Shown: one piece after another, positions 43,413 through 52,747 of the stretch
Position numbering within the stretch: the first letter of the stretch is position 1
Layout: the number at the start of each line of letters is the position of its first letter
Assembly (NCBI GenBank): GCA_009841235.1
Contig: VXMH01000028.1
Coordinates: forward strand, 1 to 64,000
Direction: 5' to 3'
Origin: Caldilineaceae bacterium SB0661_bin_32
Lineage (GTDB): Bacteria; Chloroflexota; Anaerolineae; Caldilineales; Caldilineaceae
DNA: 64,000 nt
Made by a program: the position numbers and the translations under genes
Notes under the pieces: model-generated
Seen by the model: only the letters and a program-made list of their open reading frames with translations
Told to the model about the DNA's origin: nothing
The model's database searches: none

Positions 43413-43767
43413 AACCTCCCCCTCTATTGCGTATTAGGTGCTGCGTGTCCGGCTATCATGGTGACGCAACAGCGCGCAGACGGCAAACTCGATTATGAGA
43501 ATCGGACAGAGACCGATCTGATATGTGGGATGGAGCCGGGTCGCTGAATGGCGGGCCGTCTGCAGCCGCGGCGAACTGCATGAAACATGCCAATCTCGGT
43601 AGTCATTTGGCTGAGATGGTGACAGGTGGTTAAGATAGGCGTGATTGTCGCGCCTTTTCTTCCCCAATACAGAATGTAGAAAACGGGAATTTTCCATATC
43701 ATGGCAGATCATCTTGTGAATGGCGGCTGGCGGATCGTGCAGTTGGGCGATGCAGCCAAAGTGTGGC
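43413..43767. other. Intergenic stretch before hicA
   Basis: 355 bp between a minus-strand SDR and the plus-strand hicAB pair. It holds no supported gene; open frames on the minus strand look like chance. A promoter for both sides must lie here, but I see no clear consensus. Confidence 0.4.
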
Positions 43768-43965
43768 ATGCCGAAAGTTAGGGAGGCCATCCGCCTGGTG
43801 GAACGGGACGGCTGGAGACTTGTCAGGACTCGCGGCAGCCACCGGCAATATCGTCACCACAGCAAGCCCGGAACCGTGACTATTGCAGGTCACCCTAGTG
43901 CAGACATACCGAAAGGGACGTGGCTGAGTATATTGAAGCAGGCGGGGCTCAGGGAGGGAAAATGA
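43768..43965 (+). CDS. hicA: HicA toxin (mRNA interferase)
   Basis: 65 residues, the double-stranded-RNA-binding-like fold of HicA. The catalytic His is in RGSHRQYRH (about residues 19-27), followed by PKGTWLSILKQAGL. The start at 43768 gives the standard MPKVREAIRLVERDGW opening. It cleaves mRNA and is bound by HicB, whose ATG overlaps its stop by four bases. Confidence 0.93.
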   Translation: MPKVREAIRLVERDGWRLVRTRGSHRQYRHHSKPGTVTIAGHPSADIPKGTWLSILKQAGLREGK

Positions 43966-44285
43966 TGAAATTCAACTACGCCGTTGTTTACGAGCGGACG
44001 CCAAACAATTACGGCGCCTATGTGCCCGATCTACCCGGGTGCGTCGCTACAGGAAAGGGTTGGGAAGAGATTCAGACAACAGTTCGTGAGGCGATCGTCT
44101 TTCACATTGAAGGCCTGATAGAAAACGGCGACCCGGTTCCCGATCCACAGATGTCGGTTGGCGAGGCCATGGCCTACCATGTCGCGAGCCTCTCCGACGC
44201 CGGCGAATCCGTTCCTGACCTGGAAACTACCTTCGGCATGGTTGAAGTTGACGTCACTCGCCCCAAGACGGCCGAAGCTGGTTGA
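43962..44285 (+). CDS. hicB: HicB antitoxin
   Basis: 107 residues from ATG 43962 (a second ATG follows directly). The N-terminal pseudo-RNase-H fold shows YGAYVPDLPGCVATG and the typical EAI-x2-HIEGLIENGDPVPDP. The overlap ATGA with hicA couples both. The C-terminal part (about 62-107) has no clear HTH, so it may neutralise without a DNA-binding domain of its own. Confidence 0.9.
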   Translation: MMKFNYAVVYERTPNNYGAYVPDLPGCVATGKGWEEIQTTVREAIVFHIEGLIENGDPVPDPQMSVGEAMAYHVASLSDAGESVPDLETTFGMVEVDVTRPKTAEAG

Positions 44286-44404
44286 CAATGAGCAGGGTCT
44301 CAGCCGCCTCCTGTCGCGGGATAGAAATATCTGGCGGTTTTAGGGGCGGGTAGCCACTGAAAAGATATCATCGCACAACGAATAAGAAATGAACCGGTCT
44401 GCTT

Positions 44405-46003
44405 ATGCAACATGACACCATCGCCGTGCTCGACTACGGCAGCCAATACAGCCAGTTGATATGCCGCCGCGTGCGGGAGGCCAATGTCTACGCCGAGATG
44501 GTCTCTTGGGACCGGGCGGCGGAGCGGCTGCCGCAGGTCAACCTGAAGGGCATCATTCTTTCGGGCGGGCCGGCCAGCGTCTATGAAGCGGGTGCGCCGG
44601 CGCTGCCGGACATCGTGCTGGAGAGCGGTGTGCCGGTGCTGGGCATCTGCTACGGGCTGCAGCTGCTGGCCCATGCGCTGGGCGGCCACGTGGCGCCGAG
44701 CGCCAAGCGCGAATACGGCGCGGCGGAGATCGAGGTGACGGGAGAGAGCCGTTTCTTCGGCGGACAGCCGCGGCAGCAGCAGGTGTGGATGAGCCACGGC
44801 GACCGGGTGGAACGGCTGCCTGCCGGTTTTGAGACGGTGGCGCGCAGCGGGAATTCGCCCTGCGCGGCCATCGCAAACGAGGAACGTTCGCTCTACGGCC
44901 TCCAATTTCACCCCGAGGTGGTGCATACGCCCAACGGTTTTGCCTTGCTGCAGAACTTTGTCGGCCGGATCTGCGGCTGTACGGGGGACTGGACGTCGGG
45001 CCATTTCATCGAGGAAACTGTCGCCGAAATCCGGGCGCAGGTCGGGCCGGATGATCGGGTGATCTGCGGGCTCAGCGGCGGCGTCGACAGCGCGGTGGCC
45101 GCCACGCTTGTCCACCGCGCCGTCGGGGAACGGCTGACCTGCATCTTTGTCGATCACGGCCTCCTGCGTGCGGGCGAAGCGGAGCAGGTGGTGGACGCCT
45201 TCGAACGGCACCAGGGCATGCGGCTGGTGGCGGTGGACGCCAAGGAGGCGTTCCTGGACGACCTGGACGGAGTGACCGAGCCGGAGGAGAAGCGCAAGGG
45301 CATCGGCGTCCGCTTCGTGCGCGTCTTCGAGGAGGAGACGGACCGGTTGTTGGAGGAGAGCGTAAAGACAAGTGAGGAGAGAGAGGAGTTCTCTCAGTCT
45401 TCGTCTAAAGTCTTCTTGGCGCAGGGCACGCTCTACCCCGACGTGATCGAGTCGGCCAGCAATGACGACTCGGCGAACGCGCGCACGATCAAGACGCACC
45501 ACAATGTGGGCGGCCTGCCGGAAGATATGACGTTCAAGTTGCTCGAACCGCTGCGGATGCTGTTCAAGGACGAGGTGCGCCGCATCGGCGAGGCGTTGGG
45601 CCTGCCGGAGGAGATCGTCTGGCGCCACCCGTTTCCGGGGCCGGGGCTGGGCATCCGCATCCTGGGCGAGGTGACGTGGGAGCGCCTGGAGATGCTGCGC
45701 CAGGCCGATCGCATCTTCCTTGAGGAGTTGCGGTCCGCCGGCCTTTACCGCCGGACGAGCCAGGTCTTTGCCGTGCTTCTGCCTGTGCAAACCGTCGGCG
45801 TTATGGGGGACGGGCGCACCTATGCCAACGTGATCGCATTGCGGGCGGTCACCACCGACGACTTCATGACGGCGGACTGGGCCCAGCTGCCCTACGAGTT
45901 GCTGGCGCAGGTCAGCAGCCGCATCGTCAATGAGGTGGACGGGGTCAACCGGGTCGTATATGATATTTCGAGCAAGCCCCCGGCCACGATCGAGTGGGAA
46001 TGA
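44405..46003 (+). CDS. guaA: GMP synthase (glutamine-hydrolysing)
   Basis: 532 residues. The glutaminase domain shows [17 protein letters not shown], catalytic Cys in [15 protein letters not shown] (about 80-94) and His/Glu in [11 protein letters not shown]. The ATP-pyrophosphatase domain has [10 protein letters not shown] (about 222-231). The enzyme converts XMP to GMP. About 17 extra residues (roughly 314-335; [17 protein letters not shown]) stand between the FVRVFEEE helix and [15 protein letters not shown], which normally follow closely. The DNA of this insert is purine-rich and lower in GC. Downstream the frame continues normally, so the enzyme should be active. Confidence 0.96.
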   Translation: MQHDTIAVLDYGSQYSQLICRRVREANVYAEMVSWDRAAERLPQVNLKGIILSGGPASVYEAGAPALPDIVLESGVPVLGICYGLQLLAHALGGHVAPSAKREYGAAEIEVTGESRFFGGQPRQQQVWMSHGDRVERLPAGFETVARSGNSPCAAIANEERSLYGLQFHPEVVHTPNGFALLQNFVGRICGCTGDWTSGHFIEETVAEIRAQVGPDDRVICGLSGGVDSAVAATLVHRAVGERLTCIFVDHGLLRAGEAEQVVDAFERHQGMRLVAVDAKEAFLDDLDGVTEPEEKRKGIGVRFVRVFEEETDRLLEESVKTSEEREEFSQSSSKVFLAQGTLYPDVIESASNDDSANARTIKTHHNVGGLPEDMTFKLLEPLRMLFKDEVRRIGEALGLPEEIVWRHPFPGPGLGIRILGEVTWERLEMLRQADRIFLEELRSAGLYRRTSQVFAVLLPVQTVGVMGDGRTYANVIALRAVTTDDFMTADWAQLPYELLAQVSSRIVNEVDGVNRVVYDISSKPPATIEWE

Positions 46004-46049
46004 TCTGCACGGGTCAGCAGACCCCTTTCGTCCATCGGGGAGGACAGCG

Positions 46050-47132
46050 ATGTCAACGATGCACGCTCCCAGGAAACGGTTCTGGGAAGTAGCGGTTGCC
46101 GTGGCAATTCTCGCGGCAATTGTCGCGGCCGCCGCCTGGGCGCGGATTTATGACACCCGCAGCCAATACAACCGGGGTGTGGCCAATTTCGAGCGCGGTC
46201 GCTACCTGGAGGCAGTCGTCGACTTTGATCAGGCTCTGCGGCTGGAGCCCGACGCCGCGCACATTTACAGCATCCGGGGTTCTGCCAAGAGCATTCTCGG
46301 TCGATATCGGGAAGCGATTTCTGACTATAACCAAGCCCTGCGACTGGAGCCCGACACTGCGTACTTCTACGCCAACCGGGCCGCAGCCAGATCCAGCCTT
46401 GGCCAGCATCGGGAAGCGATTGCTGACTATGACCAAGCCCTGCGACTGGCGTCCGACGACGTTTACAACTACGTCAACCGGGGAGTGATGAAGTCCAACC
46501 TTGGCCAGCATCGGGAAGCGATCGCCGACTATGACCAAGCCCTGCGACTGGAGCCCGACAACGTCTACGCTTATGTTTCTCGGGGACGGGCCAAATCCAG
46601 CCTTGGTGAATACGAGGAGGCTTTCGCCGACTTCGATCAGGCCTTGCGACTGGAGCCCGACAACGCCTATATCTACACCAGCCGGGGCAATATCAAGTTC
46701 GACCTTGATCAAATTCAGGAAGCCTTCGCCGACTATGATCAAGCCGTTCGGCTGGAGGCCGACAACGGTTTTTCCTACTTCGCACGCGCCTATGCCAGGG
46801 CCGATCTTGGCCAATACGCGGAGGCCGTCTTCGATTATGATCAGGCATTGCGTCTGCAGCCTTACTTTGTTGGCGTCTATATCAACCGGGCCCAGGCCAG
46901 GATCGAGCTAGGTCAATTCCGGAAGGCGATCGCCGACTACGATCAGGCCGTCCGTCTGCAACCGGAAAGCGCTTACGTCTACTTCAATCGAGGCCTTGCC
47001 AAGGCCGAAATCGGTCTATCCCGGGAAGCTGTCGCCGACCTGAAAGCCGCTCTGGAACTTGCGCGGGAGGCTGGCGACAGCGACCTCATCACCTCCATTG
47101 AAGGAAAGATTGAGGAACTCGAGCAGGAGTAA
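46050..47132 (+). CDS. TPR-repeat membrane-anchored protein
   Basis: 360 residues from the ATG at 46050 behind GGGGAGGACAGCG. One N-terminal membrane anchor (about 13-34, VAVAVAILAAIVAAAAW) is followed by nine 34-residue tetratricopeptide repeats, each with (R/A)x(R/Q)AxxxLGxYxEAxxDYDQALRLxPD. They form a protein-binding superhelix outside the membrane. The gene is followed by a shorter paralog at 47301 whose leader is also copied. Interaction partner unknown. Confidence 0.88.
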   Translation: MSTMHAPRKRFWEVAVAVAILAAIVAAAAWARIYDTRSQYNRGVANFERGRYLEAVVDFDQALRLEPDAAHIYSIRGSAKSILGRYREAISDYNQALRLEPDTAYFYANRAAARSSLGQHREAIADYDQALRLASDDVYNYVNRGVMKSNLGQHREAIADYDQALRLEPDNVYAYVSRGRAKSSLGEYEEAFADFDQALRLEPDNAYIYTSRGNIKFDLDQIQEAFADYDQAVRLEADNGFSYFARAYARADLGQYAEAVFDYDQALRLQPYFVGVYINRAQARIELGQFRKAIADYDQAVRLQPESAYVYFNRGLAKAEIGLSREAVADLKAALELAREAGDSDLITSIEGKIEELEQE

Positions 47133-47300
47133 AGGTGGGCGAGTATCTGTGGCCCCAAACCGAAAGCATTACTGGCTGGATCGTCGAGCAAAAGACCATT
47201 CTGGCTATCGAGAGGGAATCGTGCTGAATCATCCGGCGACCGATGCCGGCAGACCGGCCAATGCCAAGCAGACGCCTTTCGTTCACCGGAGTGGACAGTG
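47133..47300 (+). other. Spacer containing a duplicated leader
   Basis: Bases 47267-47324 match 46016-46073, including CAGAC-CCTTTCG, the ribosome site region and the first codons (ATG at 47301 corresponds to 46050). The duplication that produced the second TPR gene thus included the 5' untranslated region. Confidence 0.65.
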
Positions 47301-48047
47301 ATGTCTGCGATGCGCGCTCCCAGGATATGGGTGTGGGTCATCGCAATTGCCGTAGCATTTGCCGCGGTCTCCGCCTGCTTTGGCCCGCAAACTTCAAACG
47401 ACTACTACGACAGAGGCGTTGCCCGGTTGAAGGACGGCAAATACAAGGGTGCCATTGCCGACTTTGATGAAGCCATAAGTATTCGGCCCAAATATAGCGA
47501 CGCCTACATCAAACGGGCCGATGCCAAGTTTGGACTTGATCAATACGAGGAGGCCATCCTACTGCAGCCCGATGACGCCTTTTCCTACTACAGCCGGGGC
47601 ATTGCCAAGATTGGACTTGGTCAATACGAGGATTCCATTACCGACTTTAGTCAGGCCATCCGACTGCGGCCTCACGACGCCAGCGCCTACTATCATCGGG
47701 GCTTTGCCAAGTTCACACTTGGTCAATACGAGGATTCCATTACCGACTTTAGTCAGGCCATCCGACTGCAGCCTCACTACGCCAGCGCCTACTATCAGCG
47801 CGGCTTTGCCAAGGCTGAACTTGGTCAATACGATGAGGCGCTCGTCGACTTCGATCAGGCAATACAACTACGGCCCGGCGACGCCTTCTACTATTTTAGT
47901 CGGGGCCATGCCAAGGCTGAACTTGGTCAATACAAGGAGGCGATCGCCGACTTGCAGACCGCTCTGGAACTTGCAAACGAGACGAACGACAGTGACTTAA
48001 TGACCTTCCTTGAACGAAAGATTCAGGAACTCAAGCAAGACGAATGA
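47301..48047 (+). CDS. TPR-repeat lipoprotein, paralog of the gene at 46050
   Basis: 248 residues from the ATG aligned with that of its paralog. An N-terminal signal ends in a lipobox-like VSAC (about Cys 25). Six TPR units follow; the second is about seven residues short (DQYEEAILLQPDD), an in-frame deletion of the helix B part. Both genes share the opening M-x-A-P-R. It is likely exported and lipid-anchored, while the paralog keeps a plain membrane anchor. Confidence 0.85.
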   Translation: MSAMRAPRIWVWVIAIAVAFAAVSACFGPQTSNDYYDRGVARLKDGKYKGAIADFDEAISIRPKYSDAYIKRADAKFGLDQYEEAILLQPDDAFSYYSRGIAKIGLGQYEDSITDFSQAIRLRPHDASAYYHRGFAKFTLGQYEDSITDFSQAIRLQPHYASAYYQRGFAKAELGQYDEALVDFDQAIQLRPGDAFYYFSRGHAKAELGQYKEAIADLQTALELANETNDSDLMTFLERKIQELKQDE

Positions 48048-48146
48048 TGGACAGGCATTCTTCGTTCTCCGACCGGCACTTCATGCTCGGCGTCCGCCAG
48101 ACTCCGAGTATGCTGTTGGCGCGTTCGCGTGATATGAGCATCTGAA

Positions 48147-49802
48147 ATGGCCGGATTTCTGCGCTTCGCCCTTCCTCTCATTGCTCTGCTCTCCATCTTT
48201 CCCCTGTATACGCGCTATAAGGCCGCCGCTGCACCCATCCCGCCGGGCGTGCGCCTAGCCAGCCTGGAGCTCAGCCATCTGAAGGATCCCGCCGAGATCG
48301 AGACGGTCATGGAAGCCGCCATGAGCCAGCCGATCGCCGTCTACTATGACGAGACGCGCCTGGTACTGCAGCCTCAGGAGGTGGGTTTTGCGGTCGATAC
48401 AGCCGCGATGCTGGCTGAGGCGCAGCAATATCTGGACGGGCCGGACTTTGTCGATATCGCCCTGCGAAAGCTGGCCGGAATCCCCCAGCAGCGCAGGGGT
48501 ATACCGGCGCGCTACACCTATGATCCCCAGAAGCTGGCGACCTGGCTGTGGCAGGTGGGCGAAGAGTTGAATCATCCACCCCAGCCGGGTCGCGTCCTGC
48601 CGCCCCAGTGGAACTGGCGGACCGAAGGGGGCATGCGGGAAGCGGGTGATGAGGACAGCGCAGAGGCAGATATCCTTCCTCCTTACGCGACGCTGCCGTC
48701 CACTTTTGTGGGCTCGGCGCAGCGCAGCTGGCGGTGGACGTCCGGCACAGTGGGTCAGACGCTGCTGATCGACGAGAGCGCGCAGCCGTTACTCGACGCG
48801 CTCAGCAGCATGGACGCGCGTACGGCCCACCTGGTGCTGCAGGAGACACCGCCGCCGCCGCTGACGATGGCGGAGCTGGGCCGCGAGCTGGACGCATATA
48901 CGTCTGATTTCCCCGGATTCGCCGCCATCTACGTGCAGGACCTGACCACGGGCGAAGAGGCGACCGTTGACGTACATGTGGCCTTCTCCGGCATGTCGAC
49001 GATGAAGATCGCGATCGCCGGCGAAGCCTACAGGCAGATGGCCGATTTTGAGAACGCAGCCGTCGGCCAGTGGATCGACTTTGCGCTGGGAGAGAGCAAC
49101 AATGCCGCCGCCAACCGCCTTCTGCAGTGGCTCGGCGACGGCGACATCTATAGCGGCGGGCGGCGGGTGACGGAGATGATGCGTACCCTGGGCTTTACGA
49201 ATTCATATATTCAGACCGGCTACGACGATAAATCGATCATCAGCAAGATCCCGACAGAGGCCAACAGCCGCACCGATTGGAACACGAACCCGGATACGCA
49301 TCTGCAGTCCACGCCCGCGGACCTGGGGCGTCTGCTGGCCGAGATCTACCGCTGCCAGGCGGGGGAGGGGCTGTTGCTGGAAACGTTCGGCGGCGAGATC
49401 ACGCCGGAAGAGTGCGCGGCGATTCTCTTCTACGTCAGCCATGACGAATTTACCGAGATGGTGTGGGGTGGGCTGCCGCGCCCCGAGCAGAGCTGGATCA
49501 TCCACAAGCACGGCTTCGTCAACGAGGCGCACAGTGATCTGGCGCTGATCTGGGGGCCGAGCGGGCCCTATGTCATCGCCGTCTATCTGTGGCGCCCCGG
49601 CTGGATGGACTGGCCGACCAGTAACCGCACCATGAAGGAGATCAGCCGCATCGCCTGGAACTTCTTTGCCTTTAAGTCGATGACCGAGGGGATAGAAGCG
49701 CCGCCGCCGCTGACCCTATCGCCGCCGCCCAACTACGTGCCTGTAAATACCTATAGCAGCCGCGCCGCGCTCAGCGGCCAGAGCGAGACCGGTGCTCAGT
49801 GA
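48147..49802 (+). CDS. VanW/PG-binding-like domain plus class A beta-lactamase-fold protein
   Basis: 551 residues. A signal or membrane anchor (about 5-25) precedes a domain (about 30-110) with IPPGVRLASLELSHLKDPAE and PQEVGFAVD, the style of PG_binding_4/VanW N-domains. The second half (about 255-510) is a serine beta-lactamase-like fold with the S-x-x-K motif in GMSTMKIAIAGE (about 281-292) and SNNAA in the place of S-D-N. The usual K-T-G triad is replaced by KHG (about residue 454). It likely acts on cell wall or as a D-Ala-type peptidase; resistance is not implied. Confidence 0.8.
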   Translation: MAGFLRFALPLIALLSIFPLYTRYKAAAAPIPPGVRLASLELSHLKDPAEIETVMEAAMSQPIAVYYDETRLVLQPQEVGFAVDTAAMLAEAQQYLDGPDFVDIALRKLAGIPQQRRGIPARYTYDPQKLATWLWQVGEELNHPPQPGRVLPPQWNWRTEGGMREAGDEDSAEADILPPYATLPSTFVGSAQRSWRWTSGTVGQTLLIDESAQPLLDALSSMDARTAHLVLQETPPPPLTMAELGRELDAYTSDFPGFAAIYVQDLTTGEEATVDVHVAFSGMSTMKIAIAGEAYRQMADFENAAVGQWIDFALGESNNAAANRLLQWLGDGDIYSGGRRVTEMMRTLGFTNSYIQTGYDDKSIISKIPTEANSRTDWNTNPDTHLQSTPADLGRLLAEIYRCQAGEGLLLETFGGEITPEECAAILFYVSHDEFTEMVWGGLPRPEQSWIIHKHGFVNEAHSDLALIWGPSGPYVIAVYLWRPGWMDWPTSNRTMKEISRIAWNFFAFKSMTEGIEAPPPLTLSPPPNYVPVNTYSSRAALSGQSETGAQ

Positions 49803-49848
49803 GTAGTGCTCAGCGGTCGCATTCGCCACAGACGTGAGGACAGTTCTT

Positions 49849-50493
49849 ATGCCCAATCGATCCGGAGAGACCCTTGACGGGATTGTTGAAGAGATCACGC
49901 AGCGGATGGAGGAGATCAGCCAGTTGCGGGACGGCACGCTCAGCCGCAGCCGCCGCCTGATCCGGGACTGCGCGCACAGCATCCGCGCCATGCACCGGCA
50001 TGAGCTGGCGAAGGCGGAGGAGATGCTGGCCGCCGCGCGCCGCGACGCGCAGGCGATGGTGGAACCCCTGGCCGGCCATCCGGAGCTGTACCATGTGGGT
50101 TATACGCAGGACGCGCTGAAGGAGTTGGTGGAGGCCCATCTTCTCTACGCCTTTATCACCGGCGGGCCGCTGGCGACGCCGGCCGAACTGGCGGTACCCG
50201 GCGCGACCTACCTGAAGGGCCTGACCGAGGCCGCGACCGAGATGCGCCGCTTTGCCCTCGATCTGATGCGGCAGGACCGCGTCGAGGAGGCCGACCCCTA
50301 CCTGGCGATGATGGACGAGATCTATTCGCTGCTGGTGACGGTCGATTTCCCGGACGCGGTCACCGGGGGTCTGCGCCGGCAGACCGATGTCCTGCGGGGC
50401 GTTCTGGAACGCACCCGCGGCGACCTGACGACGGCGATGCGCCAGGAGAAGATGCAGGCCGCGCTGCGCCGGGTCGAGGAGCGGTTGGGATAA
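49849..50493 (+). CDS. Translin-family protein
   Basis: 214 residues, all alpha. The helices LSRSRRLIRDCAHSIRAMHR (about 31-50), YTQDALKELVEAHLLYAFITG and GDYLKGL-type PGATYLKGLTEAATEMRRFALDL fit the translin/TRAX fold known from eukaryotes and archaea (COG2178). Archaeal members show RNase activity. This one lies between a beta-lactamase-fold gene and a creatininase-type gene. ATG at 49849 follows GAGGA; GTG at 49834 is an alternative. Function in bacteria is not established to my knowledge. Confidence 0.75.
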   Translation: MPNRSGETLDGIVEEITQRMEEISQLRDGTLSRSRRLIRDCAHSIRAMHRHELAKAEEMLAAARRDAQAMVEPLAGHPELYHVGYTQDALKELVEAHLLYAFITGGPLATPAELAVPGATYLKGLTEAATEMRRFALDLMRQDRVEEADPYLAMMDEIYSLLVTVDFPDAVTGGLRRQTDVLRGVLERTRGDLTTAMRQEKMQAALRRVEERLG

Positions 50494-50600
50494 CGATAGT
50501 CTTCGGTAACGCCATCGTTGTGGGTGTCGTTACTGTTCGGAAGGAAATCCTGGAACCAAACGGAATCCAAATCAGAAGCTCATGTCTGGAGAACTGAACG

Positions 50601-51317
50601 ATGCAAAATCAACATGTCTTTATGGGCGACCTTACCCGGCGTGAGTTTCGCGAAGCGCTGGCGGAGGGCAAATTTCAGACGGCGATCATTCCCACCGGCA
50701 GCATCGAGCAGCACCTCGAGCATCTGGCGATGGAGCATGACATCCGCATGGCCGTGCATGTCGCCGAACAGGCGGCCCGCCAGCTCTATCCCCAGGTTAT
50801 CGTCACGCTGCCGATTCGCGCCGGCATCTCGGAACATCACATGCGGCACCAGGGCACCGTCTCAGCCAAGCCCGGTCCGTGGCTGAGCGTTGTGTTCGAC
50901 GCGGTGGAGAGCCTGGTGCGCCACGGCGTCAAGAATGTTCTGATCCTCAACGGTCATGGCGGCAACGAAGCGCCCATGGGTGGCATCATCGGCCAGTGGC
51001 ATCTCTATTTCGCGGCCGAGGCGCCGGAGGCCAGTGTTCAGTTTCACTCCTACTGGGATCTGAGCCGGCCTGAAGCCGAAAAGCTGTGCAAGGGAGGGGT
51101 GCCGGGCCACGCCCAGGAGTACGAGACCGCGATGGCGCTGGCCGTCTGCCCGCACAACGTGCGGGTGGAGGCGATGCACGACCAGGAGGACAAAAGCCCG
51201 CTGGATGCCAGCGCGGAACAGGGGCAAAAACTGGTCGACGCAGCCGTGAACGCCACCCGCCGCTACCTGGAAGAGATGATCGCCGGCAAGCACCGCGCGG
51301 CCGTGAATCCTGAATAA
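50601..51317 (+). CDS. Creatininase-family amidohydrolase
   Basis: 238 residues. The family motifs are GSIEQHLEHL (about residues 34-43, metal-binding Glu and His), the Asp in MEHDIRM and LNGHGGN (about 115-121), and a late acidic site in GHAQEYETAMAL. Members open cyclic amides such as creatinine or formamides with Zn/Mn. GGAG lies ahead of the ATG. It converges with the M20 gene of the large minus-strand cluster. Confidence 0.93.
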   Translation: MQNQHVFMGDLTRREFREALAEGKFQTAIIPTGSIEQHLEHLAMEHDIRMAVHVAEQAARQLYPQVIVTLPIRAGISEHHMRHQGTVSAKPGPWLSVVFDAVESLVRHGVKNVLILNGHGGNEAPMGGIIGQWHLYFAAEAPEASVQFHSYWDLSRPEAEKLCKGGVPGHAQEYETAMALAVCPHNVRVEAMHDQEDKSPLDASAEQGQKLVDAAVNATRRYLEEMIAGKHRAAVNPE

Positions 51318-51374
51318 AATGCCGGTGGTTACCGCTTAGGAATCAGGAACCGTTCCAGCTTCCTTGACGACGGA

Positions 51375-52577
51375 TCATTGGCCATTGCCGTTCAGTCCGC
51401 AATACTCGGCAGCGGTGAGGGCGTAGACCTGCGCGGCCTGCGTCAGGCGCGAGAGCGATACCCACTCCACGTCTGAGTGGGCCGTCTCATTGGATGGGCC
51501 GTAGTAGAAGGAGGGCACGCCGCCGAGATTGACGAACAGGTTGGCGTCGCCGACGATGCGTTTGCCCGCGACGACGACCTGGTCGCCGTGCACGAAACGA
51601 TGAGCCTGCGCTGCCGCCTGCACCGCGTCATCGTCGCCGGACGTCTCGAACGGCTCCCGTTCGTGGATCATGCTGACTTCCAGTTCCAGCTGGCCCGCCT
51701 CGGCGATGGGCGCGGCCAGCTCCCGCAGCTCCGCCAAAACCTCCTCCGCGCTGGCGCGCGGCCCCCAGCGCAGCGTACCGGTCAGCCGGCAAAGCGCCGG
51801 CGTGCGGTTGAAATAATCGCCCGCCTCCACCGTTCCAATATCGATGCGCTCCGCCCCCGCCAGGGGGTGCAGCGCGCCCATATCCAGCTCCTCCTGGTAG
51901 GCGGTGATGCGCTGGATCAGGTCGCCGAGGAAGCGAATCGGGTTCTCGCCGAAGGGGATGTAGGTGGTGTGCGTGCCGCCGCGTGGGGACGTGAGCTCGA
52001 TGATGAAGACCATTGAGCCCATGCTCATGACCCACAGTTCGTTCCAGCCTTCGCCGATCAGGATCCTGTCGCCGCCGATCCGCCCGCTCTTGATGTCCTC
52101 GATCAGGGCCAGCGGACCGTCCTTTTGGGCCTCCGGCTCCTCGTGGCCGACGATAGCGGTGAGCCAGAGGTCGCCGGCCAGGGTGACGTCGGCAGTCTTG
52201 AGCGCCCGCAGCGCGCCCAGCTTGGCGGCCATCGCCCCTTTCATGTCGGTGGCGCCGCGCCCGTAGAGACGGTCTCCCTCGCGGCGGCAGGGCACGCAGT
52301 CGCCGATCGGGATCGTGTCCAGGTGCCCGTTCAGCATCAGGCTGGGGCCGTCGCCTGTCCCCGGCAGCCGCGCGTAGATGTTGTAACGGCCGTCGCTCAC
52401 CCGGCGCTGATCGACGTCAAAGCCGAGCTCGCCCAGCTCGGCAGCGTAGTACTGGCAGACATCCGCCTCCTGCATGGTCACGCTGGGGATCTCCACCAGC
52501 GCCTGCGCCTGCCGGGCGATCCACTCGCCATCGACCGCGTCTTTCAGGGCTGTCCACTGCTCCTGGTTCTGTCTCAT
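51375..52577 (-). CDS. M20-family metallopeptidase/deacylase (ArgE/DapE-like)
   Basis: 400 residues from the ATG at 52577 behind CGGAGAAAACAG. Two-zinc site: His-Asp in LNGHLDTIPIGD (about residues 84-95), bridging Asp in GRGATDMKGAM, catalytic Glu in GHEEPEAQKD and a C-terminal His in NETAHSD. The lid domain is at about 190-300. Such enzymes remove N-acyl groups or dipeptide ends. It ends the minus-strand run of importer 4; a 170-bp gap separates it from the class V aminotransferase. Confidence 0.9.
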   Translation of the reverse strand: MRQNQEQWTALKDAVDGEWIARQAQALVEIPSVTMQEADVCQYYAAELGELGFDVDQRRVSDGRYNIYARLPGTGDGPSLMLNGHLDTIPIGDCVPCRREGDRLYGRGATDMKGAMAAKLGALRALKTADVTLAGDLWLTAIVGHEEPEAQKDGPLALIEDIKSGRIGGDRILIGEGWNELWVMSMGSMVFIIELTSPRGGTHTTYIPFGENPIRFLGDLIQRITAYQEELDMGALHPLAGAERIDIGTVEAGDYFNRTPALCRLTGTLRWGPRASAEEVLAELRELAAPIAEAGQLELEVSMIHEREPFETSGDDDAVQAAAQAHRFVHGDQVVVAGKRIVGDANLFVNLGGVPSFYYGPSNETAHSDVEWVSLSRLTQAAQVYALTAAEYCGLNGNGQ

Positions 52578-52747
52578 CTGTTTTCTCCGTGAAATCAGGG
52601 GACACGAAAGGGCACTATCAGGGTAGGCATTCAAACTACGCCTGCACATGCGGAAACATACAATACAATGTATCGGCGCCGTGATCGGCGCAAGGCCTTG
52701 TAGACAGTTCCCTTCTGTATTGCATCTTGGAACGAGTCGATGTCAGC

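Noticed and set aside
46140..48000. Many similar 102-bp units
   Set aside because: These are 34-residue TPR motifs inside two coding genes, not independent DNA repeats.
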